Shown: in pieces, positions 6,997 to 14,500 of the stretch
Layout of the letters: each line of letters opens with the position of its first letter
Position numbering within the stretch: the first letter of the stretch is position 1
DNA from: Pseudomonas antarctica
GTDB lineage: Bacteria > Pseudomonadota > Gammaproteobacteria > Pseudomonadales > Pseudomonadaceae
DNA: 64,000 bases
Assembly: GCF_001647715.1 (NCBI RefSeq)
Contig: NZ_CP015600.1
Span: 4,216,001 to 4,280,000 of the forward strand
Reading direction: 5' to 3'
Translations under genes and position numbers: made by a program
Notes under the pieces: model-generated
The model's input: only the letters and a program-made list of their open reading frames with translations
What the model was told of the DNA's origin: nothing
Databases searched by the model: none

Positions 6997-7986
6997 ATGA
7001 CCGAATCAGACACCCAAGCACAAACCGGCCTGGCGACATACCAAGATCCATCTCACAACGCCGCAGCGCTCATACTCGACCCGGGCACCATGAGGTCGAT
7101 GAGCGACCTGGCGATGATGATGTCGAAGGGTGTTACCACAGTGCCAAAACACCTGAAGGGCAATCAAGCCGACTGCATGGCTGTAGTACTGCAGGCCATG
7201 CAGTGGCAGATGAATCCATTCGCTGTCGCGCAGAAGACGTTCATCGTCAACGGTGGGGCATTGAGCTATGAGGCGCAGCTCGTTAATGCAGTGATCACCG
7301 CCAAGGCACCAGTCAAAGGTCGATTAAATTTTGAATGGTTCGGCGCTTGGGAAAACGTCATCGGGAAGATGCGCGAAGTCACCAGCAAAACGAAGAAGGA
7401 CGAGGACACCGGCGAGTTTAAAAAATACCGCGTTCCAGCCTGGAGTTTTGATGATGAGAAAGGACTCGGCATTAAAGTCTGGGCGACCTTCAAGGGCGAA
7501 GACGAGCCGCGGGTTTTGGAGCTTCTGCTTACGCAGGTTCGCACACGCAACTCCACACTTTGGGCGGAAGACCCGAAGCAACAGATCGCCTACTTGGTGA
7601 CAAAAAAATGGGCACGCCTTTTCTGCCCTGACGTGATCCTTGGTGTTTACACCCCCGACGAATTCGAGGATTCGTACGGTGGCGAGATCGACATCACCCC
7701 CGCCAAGCAGACTGCGAACACCGCTGCCGCGGCAGGTGTGTCGTTCGGGCCTAAATCTCCATCGCCTGACATCGACGGAGTATTTGCGGACCTTCTGTTC
7801 GTCGCGAAGCGCCAGGACATTGAAGCCTACGCTGCAGCTTGGGCGGGCCTCAAGCCGAAGCAGCGTGCGGCAATCGGTCTTGAATGCCACGAAGCACTCA
7901 AGAGCATGGCGGCGACCGTTGATGCTGACTTCACCGACATGAGCGGCTCCAACGCAGACCAACCCCATACAGAGGAGGCCGCGTAG
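6997..7986 (+). CDS. recT: RecT-family single-strand annealing protein
   Basis: This 329-residue protein fits RecT annealases. It has a conserved early region (residues 45-90) with VPKHLKGNQADCMAVVLQAM and NPFAVAQKTFIVNGGALSYE, and a later YLVTKKWARLFCPDVILGVY. RecT anneals complementary single strands during phage replication and recombination and works with a 5'-3' exonuclease, here the next gene. AGGGAG precedes the ATG at 6997. Its stop overlaps the exonuclease start as TAGTG, so the pair is translationally coupled. Confidence 0.92.
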   Translation: MTESDTQAQTGLATYQDPSHNAAALILDPGTMRSMSDLAMMMSKGVTTVPKHLKGNQADCMAVVLQAMQWQMNPFAVAQKTFIVNGGALSYEAQLVNAVITAKAPVKGRLNFEWFGAWENVIGKMREVTSKTKKDEDTGEFKKYRVPAWSFDDEKGLGIKVWATFKGEDEPRVLELLLTQVRTRNSTLWAEDPKQQIAYLVTKKWARLFCPDVILGVYTPDEFEDSYGGEIDITPAKQTANTAAAAGVSFGPKSPSPDIDGVFADLLFVAKRQDIEAYAAAWAGLKPKQRAAIGLECHEALKSMAATVDADFTDMSGSNADQPHTEEAA

Positions 7987-8648
7987 TGAGAACTGAGCTT
8001 CAGGGCACGGACAAGTGGCATGCGGACCGATCTGGCCGCGTGACAGCCAGCCGCTTTAAAGACGTGATGGCCTGGGGAAAGCCTGACAAAAATGGTAAGC
8101 GCGAGCCTATGGGGGCGCGCACCTCATACATGCGCGAGCTGTGCTTCGAACGGCTGGCAAAGAAGTCCAAGCACAACGTCAGCAGCGCCTCTATGAAGTG
8201 GGGCCACACCGAAGAACAAAAGGCGCAGGACGCCTACGAGATGTTGACCGGCAACATCGTCCTGCCGTCGGAGTTTATCGTTCACCCGAAGTACGACTGG
8301 CTCGGCTGCTCGCCAGACGGCCTGATCAACGATGACGGCGGCACTGAATCAAAGTGCCCTTTCAATGAAGCGATTCACGTCAGGACCTGGATCGAAGGTA
8401 TGCCCGAGGAACACATGCCGCAAGTCCAGGGCTGCATGTTCGTGACAGGGCGAAAATGGTGGGACTTCCTGTCGTTCGATTCGCGCCAGGATGAAGAGTG
8501 CCAGCTCTACATCGAGACGATTTACCGCGACGAAGACTACATCGCCAACCTGCACAAAGAGCTGGTTCAGTTCAACCTGGAACTCAATCGCATGGTTGAT
8601 GAGGTAGCAGACAAAGCCAGGGCGCAAGCCCATCGCCTAGGAGCCTGA
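7986..8648 (+). CDS. YqaJ/lambda-exonuclease-family nuclease
   Basis: This 220-residue protein has the YqaJ viral-recombinase pattern: RVTASRFKDVM at the N-terminus, MKWGHTEEQKAQDAYE, the metal-binding segment LGCSPDGLI, then TESKCPF, and a conserved MPQVQGCMFVTGRKWWDFLS. These are the D, E and K residues of the PD-(D/E)XK fold. It should resect double-strand ends to provide single strands for the adjacent RecT protein. It starts at GTG (7986-7988), overlapping the recT stop. Confidence 0.92.
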   Translation: MRTELQGTDKWHADRSGRVTASRFKDVMAWGKPDKNGKREPMGARTSYMRELCFERLAKKSKHNVSSASMKWGHTEEQKAQDAYEMLTGNIVLPSEFIVHPKYDWLGCSPDGLINDDGGTESKCPFNEAIHVRTWIEGMPEEHMPQVQGCMFVTGRKWWDFLSFDSRQDEECQLYIETIYRDEDYIANLHKELVQFNLELNRMVDEVADKARAQAHRLGA

Positions 8649-8650
8649 TC

Positions 8651-8893
8651 ATGATCAGCAACCTGAAATCAGACATCGAGTTTCGGCGCGAGAAAGCGCT
8701 GGAGCTTTCCAGTCAGGTCCGTCGGCACCTGGCCGCCGGCGGCAAGCTCACAATCGGCGAGAGCCCGGCGATCAATCCAGATCCGGCAAAGCGTTCGGAA
8801 TTCATCGACCCGACAACCATCCTCAAGCGCCGTAAGCCGCCCATCACCCGAGCCGAGCGTGAAGCGCTGCGCAAACTCGCGGAGGCTTTATGA
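8651..8893 (+). CDS. Small phage protein, unknown
   Basis: This 80-residue protein begins MISNLKSDIEFRREKALELS and ends with a basic helix (TRAEREALRKLAEAL). It follows the exonuclease gene by two bases and overlaps the next gene by ATGA. Its position suggests a recombination-cluster accessory; function unknown. Confidence 0.65.
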   Translation: MISNLKSDIEFRREKALELSSQVRRHLAAGGKLTIGESPAINPDPAKRSEFIDPTTILKRRKPPITRAEREALRKLAEAL

Positions 8894-9351
8894 GTAAGCG
8901 TAAACCCCACAACCTGCAGGCGCGCATTGCCCGGTCGTGCCGCTCGCTGCTGGCATCCAACCACGTAGCGGTGGTTAACATTGACCCCAGCGGCCGCCAG
9001 GGCATGATCAATTACAAATCGCTCAAAAATATTGCGCCGGGGAAGATCGGCCAGGCCGTCTGCGGCATTCCCCACCGCTGGACGATCTACCTGAGCGCGC
9101 TTTGCATCGACGCCCGCGGCGACCGCTACAGCAAGTCGGTGGAGGTGGCGCCCGAAGGCGTTTACCTCTCCGACCACTTGGAAGACGTGATCGAGCATTG
9201 CTACAAGAAGCTGCGCGACGAGGCCAATCAAAGCCAGATGGTGGCTTCAGGTTGGATTGCCATACCTGAAGCGATGTCGCTCGATGAGGCGCACGCCGCA
9301 CGGATCTTCGAAGCGGTCGGCGCCTGGAATCAGCAGAAGGTCGCGGCGTGA
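8890..9351 (+). CDS. Phage protein, unknown
   Basis: This 153-residue protein begins MSKRKPHNLQARIARSCRSL and has a central beta-rich part (WTIYLSALCIDARGDRYSKS) followed by a helical C-terminus. The start overlaps the previous stop. I do not recognise a domain. Its genomic place is between the exonuclease and the DGR. Confidence 0.65.
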   Translation: MSKRKPHNLQARIARSCRSLLASNHVAVVNIDPSGRQGMINYKSLKNIAPGKIGQAVCGIPHRWTIYLSALCIDARGDRYSKSVEVAPEGVYLSDHLEDVIEHCYKKLRDEANQSQMVASGWIAIPEAMSLDEAHAARIFEAVGAWNQQKVAA

Positions 9352-9432
9352 AGCGAATCAATAAACAGGTCAGCGCGAGACGCCGGCTAACCTGGCTCGC
9401 ACTGCCGGCCAGCGGAATAGAAGAGGTAGGCC

Positions 9433-9912
9433 ATGGCTGCCGAACAGAAGGATCGCACGGCCAAACTTGCCGAGAAACGGCAGGAACTGGGCGAGCAGGA
9501 ATTGCGGCACACGGTCCCGTACGGCACCCAGCTGATGCTTGCAGAGCTGATGCTCTGGCATGAGATTCGAGAAATTGGCGAGGCAGTACAACTTCTGGTG
9601 ATCAATGGCAAGGCCGAGGATCTACCGCCAGCGCCGCCGAAGGTCAAAGGGCCGTCCGACATCATCCGTCACTACTTCCGGCAGGGAATGCGTGACCGGC
9701 TTACAGCGCTCACCGCCGAGCTTGGCGAGACGAAAGACCGCGCCACCATCTGGCGACTGATCGCTCATGTCCACTCGCTTGGCGCCGAGAAGTCCGCGCC
9801 ACTCTTCGAAATTAAGCGCCACGGTTATGAGATAACCGAAAACGTGGCGCGCAAATTAAGACAAGCAGGGTTTGCCGAATCGCTCCAGATGAACGCCGAA
9901 GACGACGAATAA
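9433..9912 (+). CDS. Phage protein, unknown, helical
   Basis: This 159-residue protein is strongly charged and helical, starting MAAEQKDRTAKLAEKRQELG and containing HYFRQGMRDRLTALTAELGE and a possible winged-helix-like end (YEITENVARKLRQAGF). An AGAGGTAG lies upstream of the ATG. It immediately precedes the first DGR target gene. Function unknown. Confidence 0.65.
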   Translation: MAAEQKDRTAKLAEKRQELGEQELRHTVPYGTQLMLAELMLWHEIREIGEAVQLLVINGKAEDLPPAPPKVKGPSDIIRHYFRQGMRDRLTALTAELGETKDRATIWRLIAHVHSLGAEKSAPLFEIKRHGYEITENVARKLRQAGFAESLQMNAEDDE

Positions 9913-9969
9913 CCCACCCTACTCGCTGCATCCGGCCACCGGATGGCGGCGCCTGACTGAGGTAACCGC

Positions 9970-10581
9970 ATGAAAACCGAAATGATCACCCTGAAACACG
10001 GCGACGTGTCTATCAAGATGCCATCAAGTGCTCTGGCAAAACTGGCGATTGCCAGCTTTTTCGCCCAGGTGCTTCCGCCGGCGGCGAACGTTCAACCGGT
10101 AGCGCCTTCCACTATCCCGGAGATCGGCCAACCGTGGCCGGGCCAGGGCGGACTCAACGGCGGTTTCGTTCACGCCCGCGGTGAAGTGCCGGCGCACTAC
10201 CTGATCATCGCGGCCAAGGACGTTGGCGATCACAAGTGGGGCGGTCGTGGCGTTGAGGTCAAAGGACTGAGCAAGACTGACGGCTACACCAACACCCAGG
10301 TGCTGATCGGCAACGATGACGAGCGAAAGTACCCGGCGGCGGATGCCTGCGCCGAACACCAGGCCGATGGTCACCGCGACTTCTACCTGCCCGCCGCTGC
10401 CGAACTGTACCAGGGCTGGCTGAACTGTCCCAAGGTGTTCGCCCAGGACTGCTATTACTGGTCATCGTCGCAGCGCTCAGCCAACACCGCATTCGTCATG
10501 AACTTCGGTGGTGGCGGTCAGGACTTCGGCGGCAAGAGCGGCGAGCTCCGTGTCCGCCCCGTCCGCAGATTCTTTATTTAA
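9970..10581 (+). CDS. DGR target protein 1 (DUF1566/C-type-lectin-like)
   Basis: This 203-residue protein has no signal peptide. Its C-terminal domain follows the DUF1566 pattern: GHRDFYLPAAAELYQG, then YYWSSSQRSANTAF and a final ELRVRPVRRF. The last 35 residues are encoded by VR1 and match the template in every non-adenine position. In known DGRs such folds display variable residues on a stable C-type-lectin scaffold. The variable codons here correspond to AAC/AAT/GAT/GAC codons in the template. It is paralogous to the next gene (both have an IGQ...GGFV segment). The binding partner is unknown. Confidence 0.9.
   Translation: MKTEMITLKHGDVSIKMPSSALAKLAIASFFAQVLPPAANVQPVAPSTIPEIGQPWPGQGGLNGGFVHARGEVPAHYLIIAAKDVGDHKWGGRGVEVKGLSKTDGYTNTQVLIGNDDERKYPAADACAEHQADGHRDFYLPAAAELYQGWLNCPKVFAQDCYYWSSSQRSANTAFVMNFGGGGQDFGGKSGELRVRPVRRFFI
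10467..10572 (+). repeat. DGR variable repeat VR1
   Basis: This 106-base repeat aligns without gaps to the TR at 11869-11974. I count 16 mismatches, and all fall at adenines of the TR (to G, C or T). The 3' 30-odd bases, which lack template variation and would act as the IMH region, are identical to the TR. It forms the 3' end of target gene 1, in frame. Confidence 0.96.
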
Positions 10582-10614
10582 TCCTTCATCCATTCGTTCT
10601 TGATCCGGCACACC

Positions 10615-10635
10615 AGGGCGCACAGCGCCTTTTTT
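10615..10635 (+). terminator. Hairpin with T-run after VR1
   Basis: GGCGC-ACA-GCGCC, extended by G-T and A-T pairs, is followed by six T. It lies 43 bases past VR1 and before target gene 2. It could terminate transcription, or serve as the hairpin many DGRs need just downstream of VR. Antitermination from boxA would let transcripts pass. Confidence 0.6.
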
Positions 10636-10660
10636 GTTGCCTTCGAAAAGAGGAAGCACC

Positions 10661-11281
10661 ATGTCCGCAGTTGAGAAAGCAGCACCAGCAGTAACCACTC
10701 CGGCAATCGGCCAGTCCTACGGCGGCGGTTTCGTCACCGGCATCACCCACGACCCGGTAACTGGCAAGCGCTCCTTGCACATCACCGCCGGCGCAGCGCA
10801 TGAGTTGCTCGGCAAGTGGGGCGAGTACGGCGAGAAGATCGAAGGCGCCGATAGCTTCACCGACAGCCTGGCCAACACCCAAGCCATGGCAGCAGCAGGC
10901 AGTGATCTGGCAGCGAAGGTGCTAGCCCTGAACATCGAAGGCTTCACCGACTGGGCGATCCCGGCTCGCGATGTGCAGGAGCTGCAGTACCGCCACTTCA
11001 AGCCGACCACCGAAGAGAACTGGGAAAACTCGCGCAACGGTGACAACCCACATAGCGAGCCGGTGGGTCAGCTGTACAGTGCGGAAGGCCCGCTGCAAAC
11101 CGTGCACACCGCCTTCCAAGAAAGTGGCGCCGAAGCCTTCCGCGACACCTGGTACTGGTCGAGTTCGCAGCGCTCAGCCGACACCGCGTTCTTCATGGTC
11201 TTCGTTGATGGCGATCAGGGCTACGGCGGCAAGGTCAACGAGCGCCGTGTCCGCCCCGTCCGCAGTGAATTTATCGATTAA
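10661..11281 (+). CDS. DGR target protein 2 (DUF1566/C-type-lectin-like)
   Basis: This 206-residue paralogue of target 1 also lacks a signal peptide. It shows the DUF1566 signature GFTDWAIPARDVQELQ, then YWSSSQRSADTAFFMVF and RRVRPVR. VR2 encodes its C-terminal variable part. The residues at template-N or -D codons differ between the two targets, for example F, V, Y and G here, while the scaffold residues QRS, A, F and RVRPVR are kept. AGAGGAAG precedes the ATG at 10661. Two targets fed by one template imply parallel diversification. Confidence 0.9.
   Translation: MSAVEKAAPAVTTPAIGQSYGGGFVTGITHDPVTGKRSLHITAGAAHELLGKWGEYGEKIEGADSFTDSLANTQAMAAAGSDLAAKVLALNIEGFTDWAIPARDVQELQYRHFKPTTEENWENSRNGDNPHSEPVGQLYSAEGPLQTVHTAFQESGAEAFRDTWYWSSSQRSADTAFFMVFVDGDQGYGGKVNERRVRPVRSEFID
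11165..11265 (+). repeat. DGR variable repeat VR2
   Basis: This 101-base repeat aligns without gaps to the TR. I count 18 mismatches, 17 at TR adenines. The exception is a T-to-G change in the 3' invariant part (CTC in TR and VR1, CGC here). VR2 forms the end of target gene 2. Confidence 0.95.
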
Positions 11282-11295
11282 TTCGCTTATTTAAT

Positions 11296-11313
11296 CCGGC
11301 CGCGTGCGGCCGG
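11296..11313 (+). repeat. GC-rich perfect hairpin after VR2
   Basis: CCGGCCG-CGTG-CGGCCGG is a perfect seven-base stem with a four-base loop, 30 bases downstream of VR2. DGR target sites often have a hairpin or cruciform just after VR that helps retrohoming. There is no T-run, so a simple terminator is less likely. Confidence 0.65.
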
Positions 11314-11340
11314 TTGCTTTGCTTATGGAGCTGTACCGCA

Positions 11341-11697
11341 ATGGGAATGCACACCGATCTGTCGATCTACCGGGCGGCCATGGGTCTTTTGCACATGGCG
11401 ACCATCCTGACTAGAAATATCCCGCGAGACCTCAAACAATCGCTGGGTAAGCGAGTGATCGACGAATGCATCGAGGTTGTGATGCTGATCGCCCGTGCAA
11501 ACGCAACCCAGGACAAACGACCACACCTGACCTTGTTGGTCGAGAGGGTTCAAGTGGTCGAGTTCCTGATGCGCCTATTCAAGGACAGCCGATTCATCAG
11601 TGTCGAACAGCATGCTAAGGCGATAGAGGTAACAGCCTCCGTCGGCAAGCAGGCCAATGCCTGGAAACGCTCTACCCCAACCGCGCCCGCTACCTGA
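11341..11697 (+). CDS. avd: Avd-like DGR accessory protein (helical bundle)
   Basis: This 118-residue basic protein is almost entirely helical, with segments such as LSIYRAAMGLLHMATILTRN, RVIDECIEVVMLIARANA and VERVQVVEFLMRLFKDSRF. Size, helix pattern and place directly before the TR and RT match the pentameric four-helix-bundle Avd proteins, which bind the reverse transcriptase and template RNA and are needed for mutagenic cDNA synthesis. The ATG at 11341 has GGAG ten bases upstream. A role in template-primed synthesis is inferred from the family. Confidence 0.85.
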   Translation: MGMHTDLSIYRAAMGLLHMATILTRNIPRDLKQSLGKRVIDECIEVVMLIARANATQDKRPHLTLLVERVQVVEFLMRLFKDSRFISVEQHAKAIEVTASVGKQANAWKRSTPTAPAT

Positions 11698-11868
11698 AGG
11701 TTACGGCTTTCTGGTCTGTGCGAATTGAATCTGGTCGTGCCGCTGACCTGATAGGTCACCGCCATGCGCACAAGGGATACCGCCGGTCTAAAGCGTCCGC
11801 GTAGGTCCTGCGCAGTTTCCTTGCTGATCGGCTATGCCTTCGGCTCGGCGACGTAGATAGCACGATAG

Positions 11869-11974
11869 GTCGCAGCGCTCAGCCAACAACGCATTCAACA
11901 TGAACTTCGATGATGGCAATCAGAACAACAACGACAAGAACAACGAGCTCCGTGTCCGCCCCGTCCGCAGATTC
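11869..11974 (+). repeat. DGR template repeat TR
   Basis: This is a 106-base A-rich copy of the VRs in which the variable codons read AAC, AAT, GAT or GAC, for example in the run CAGAACAACAACGACAAG. It lies between avd and the RT core, after a 171-base untranslated spacer (11698-11868) that probably forms the 5' part of the template RNA. Differences from both VRs are confined to its adenines, apart from one base in VR2. It overlaps the first codons of the longest RT reading frame. Confidence 0.96.
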
Positions 11975-13070
11975 GACTTTGGGCCCCTACCCGTTTCAGG
12001 ATCTGGTCCAGGCCTATTACGACTGCCGACGCACCAAGCGCAACAGCGACAGTGCGCTGGCTTTCGAGATCGACCTGGAGCGGAACCTGATCCAACTACA
12101 CGACGACCTGGTAGCCGGCACATACCGGCCAGGCCGGTCTATTTGTTTCGTGGTCACCCGACCGAAAGCCCGGGAAGTATGGGCGGCAGCCTTTCGGGAC
12201 CGCGTCGTCCACCACCTCATGTACAACCATGTGGCACCGCGCTTCTACGCCTGCTTCATAGCGGACAGTTGCGCATGCATTCCAGGGCGCGGCACGCTGT
12301 ACGCGGCCAAGCGTCTTGAATCGAAGATCCGGAGCGCCAGCGAGAACTGGTCGAAGCCCTGCTGGTATCTAAAGTTGGATTTGGCCAATTTCTTTGTCGC
12401 CATCGACAAGGCGGTGCTTCGCAAGCAACTAGAAGCGAGGATCACCGAACGATGGTGGCTGGCCCTGGCCACGCAGATCCTGATGCATGACCCGCGTGAG
12501 GATTACGAGACGCGCAGCCCGGCGCACCTGTTCAACCGGGTACCACAGCACAAGCGTCTGGTAGCGCAGCCCGCGCGCCTCGGCCTGCCGATCGGCAACC
12601 TGTCATCGCAGTTCTTCGCCAACGTCTACCTCGACGCCCTGGACCAGTTCGCCAAGCACACGCTGGGCGCCAAGCACTACATCCGCTACGTCGATGACTT
12701 CGTGTTCCTGCATGAATCGCCGCAGCAGCTAAACCAGTGGCTGGCAGAGGTCGAAGCGTTCCTGCCAAGGCTCGGCGCCAAGCTGAACCCCACAAAGACG
12801 ATCCTGCAACCCGTGGATCGTGGCGTGGACTTCGTTGGCCACGTCATCAAGCCATGGCGACGCACCACCCGCAAGCGATCCCTGGCCCAGGCACTGAAGC
12901 GCACCGCCGCGGCGCCAGCCGAGGATCTGCGCCAGACAGCCAACAGCTATTTCGGGCTACTCAGCCAGGCCAGCCACAGTCATAGCGACCGAGCAGCACT
13001 TGCTCGCGTCGTGCTGAAGCGCGGCAACATCGTCAACGCGGCGATGACCAAAACCTTCCAGAAGAAGTAA
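11910..13070 (+). CDS. DGR-type reverse transcriptase
   Basis: This is a compact RT (386 residues from the first ATG). It carries KLDLANFF near 155-162, PIGNLSSQFFANVYLDALD near 227-245, which is the DGR-type motif in place of the retron QG..SP, and the catalytic YVDDF at 260-264. It copies TR RNA into cDNA with errors at adenines and, with Avd, replaces VR sequence. The ATG at 11910 lies inside the TR, so translation may really begin at GTG 11952 or TTG 11979, just before the conserved PYPFQDLVQAYYDC region. No maturase, RNaseH or intron features are seen. Confidence 0.93.
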   Translation: MMAIRTTTTRTTSSVSAPSADSTLGPYPFQDLVQAYYDCRRTKRNSDSALAFEIDLERNLIQLHDDLVAGTYRPGRSICFVVTRPKAREVWAAAFRDRVVHHLMYNHVAPRFYACFIADSCACIPGRGTLYAAKRLESKIRSASENWSKPCWYLKLDLANFFVAIDKAVLRKQLEARITERWWLALATQILMHDPREDYETRSPAHLFNRVPQHKRLVAQPARLGLPIGNLSSQFFANVYLDALDQFAKHTLGAKHYIRYVDDFVFLHESPQQLNQWLAEVEAFLPRLGAKLNPTKTILQPVDRGVDFVGHVIKPWRRTTRKRSLAQALKRTAAAPAEDLRQTANSYFGLLSQASHSHSDRAALARVVLKRGNIVNAAMTKTFQKK

Positions 13071-13114
13071 CTCCCCCACTGCACCGCCCGGGCGTGGCCC
13101 GGCAAGGACTCCCC

Positions 13115-13786
13115 ATGCCTACAGAAAACCAAATCACCGCGCCGCTGCAGGTTGAGCGCTCCACAGTCACGAAGCTGGTGATCACCGGTGCGCCACGCCT
13201 AGACCCGATCACCGTGTTCCTCGAGGACTTCGGCCGGCGCGACTGCCCGATTGAGGCGAACCCGAACTACCAGACCGCTCAGGGCAAGATCACCATCAAC
13301 TGCTGGGACAACAGCTGGAACGCTTACTGGGGCGGTATGGGCCCGCGCACCGTCGCGGAGTTTGTCGCCGACTGCGGCTGGGACTACGTCCTGAATTGCT
13401 TGGATCGCGGCATCAGTTCCACGGTGTTCAGTGGTGACGCGCTTCACGCCCTCGCCAAGAAGTGCATCGTCCAGCGCCGGCGGCAACAGACCGGCCGCCA
13501 CGATTGGGAGTTGGGCGAGCTGAGCAAAGAGGAAGCCCGCGAGCTCTGGCAGGACATCGACGTTCTGCGCAGCATCGAGAGTCCGAGTGAATGCTGGCAT
13601 CAAAGCGCGCTGCTGACCGAGTTGTTCGGCGATGAGTGGCACTACCCGCTAGACGGAAAGGCCGTCGAAGAGAACCACAAATTCACGTACCTGCGGCGGG
13701 TTGTCGAGGCCGTCCAAGCAGCGCTTCGTCAAGAACAGCAGCCGGTTGTGAATGCCCATGATCTGGTATCGATGGAGGCTGTATGA
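13115..13786 (+). CDS. Phage protein, unknown
   Basis: This 223-residue protein begins MPTENQITAPLQVERSTVTK. It has a beta-rich front half with GKITINCWDNSWNAYWGGMG and a helical back half. AAGGA lies upstream of the ATG at 13115. Similar proteins occur in pseudomonad prophage early regions, but I know no function. It overlaps the next gene by ATGA and follows the RT by 44 bases, so it could be co-transcribed with the DGR. Confidence 0.65.
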   Translation: MPTENQITAPLQVERSTVTKLVITGAPRLDPITVFLEDFGRRDCPIEANPNYQTAQGKITINCWDNSWNAYWGGMGPRTVAEFVADCGWDYVLNCLDRGISSTVFSGDALHALAKKCIVQRRRQQTGRHDWELGELSKEEARELWQDIDVLRSIESPSECWHQSALLTELFGDEWHYPLDGKAVEENHKFTYLRRVVEAVQAALRQEQQPVVNAHDLVSMEAV

Positions 13787-14421
13787 CCGAAGTTATGCGC
13801 TACGACCTGGACAGGGACACTGACGAAATATGCGCGGACATGGTGCCGGCCGACGGTGGGCGGTACGTGGAGTCGACCGACTTCGACCGGGTCACAGCCG
13901 AGCGTGACGGCCTGCAACTGCTGCTCAACCAGCGCGACGAACAGGTCGAAAGCCTGGAGCAGCAGCGCGAGGCGGAATTGCGCAACGGGCAGGATATGCA
14001 ACAGCGCCTGACCGCAGCGGATGAGCGCTGGGACGAGTTGGTCAGTGCGGTACGGTCAATCAACCGCAGCCCGCACTATATGGTCAAAGCGATTGACGAC
14101 GACCAACCGCAGTACAGGCAGCGCAAGGAATGGATTGATTGGGTGCTTGAGCTTTGCGATGCAGCGCCTACATCCACTGAGCGATCCAACAAGGACTACG
14201 CCATCGAGCACGCCGAGTACATGGCCAAGTCAGCCGATGACGTGCTGGCGAAGTTCCAGGCATACGGCCTGGCTCTTCTGGCCGTCGATGAAGGCGGCGA
14301 CGACGGTGAAGGTGAGCTGTTCGAGAATATCGACTCCGCCCGCGGCGACCTACAGGAAGCTCTCGTAGATCTGCGCGGCATGGTTTACGAGTTCCGCAAG
14401 CGCAGTGCAAAAACCCGGTAG
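13783..14421 (+). CDS. Coiled-coil phage early protein, unknown
   Basis: This 212-residue acidic protein has a front coiled coil (DFDRVTAERDGLQLLLNQRD and following, about residues 25-85), resembling the Ea22/Ead-like early proteins that share an ESTDFDRVTAERD-type start. The rest is helical. Its start overlaps the preceding stop. Function unknown. Confidence 0.65.
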   Translation: MTEVMRYDLDRDTDEICADMVPADGGRYVESTDFDRVTAERDGLQLLLNQRDEQVESLEQQREAELRNGQDMQQRLTAADERWDELVSAVRSINRSPHYMVKAIDDDQPQYRQRKEWIDWVLELCDAAPTSTERSNKDYAIEHAEYMAKSADDVLAKFQAYGLALLAVDEGGDDGEGELFENIDSARGDLQEALVDLRGMVYEFRKRSAKTR

Positions 14422-14500
14422 GAGAACATCCGTACTCCACCCGCAAAACATGTAGCCCCTCCCCCTTCAAAGTCAGCCGCTATAGCGGCAAGGAACCCCC

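Noticed and set aside
9348..9563. GTG-started frame of 71 codons overlapping the next gene
   Set aside because: Most of it lies inside the well-supported 9433-9912 gene in another frame and has unusual composition.
10467..11974. VR1, VR2 and TR as ordinary duplicated coding repeats or a CRISPR
   Set aside because: Differences are confined to template adenines, not spread over codon third positions, and there are only three copies in two reading contexts with no regular spacers.
11910..13070. RT as part of a retron or group II intron
   Set aside because: The IGNLSSQ motif, adjoining Avd-like gene and TR/VR pairs point to a DGR. No retron ncRNA inverted repeats or maturase/endonuclease domains are seen.
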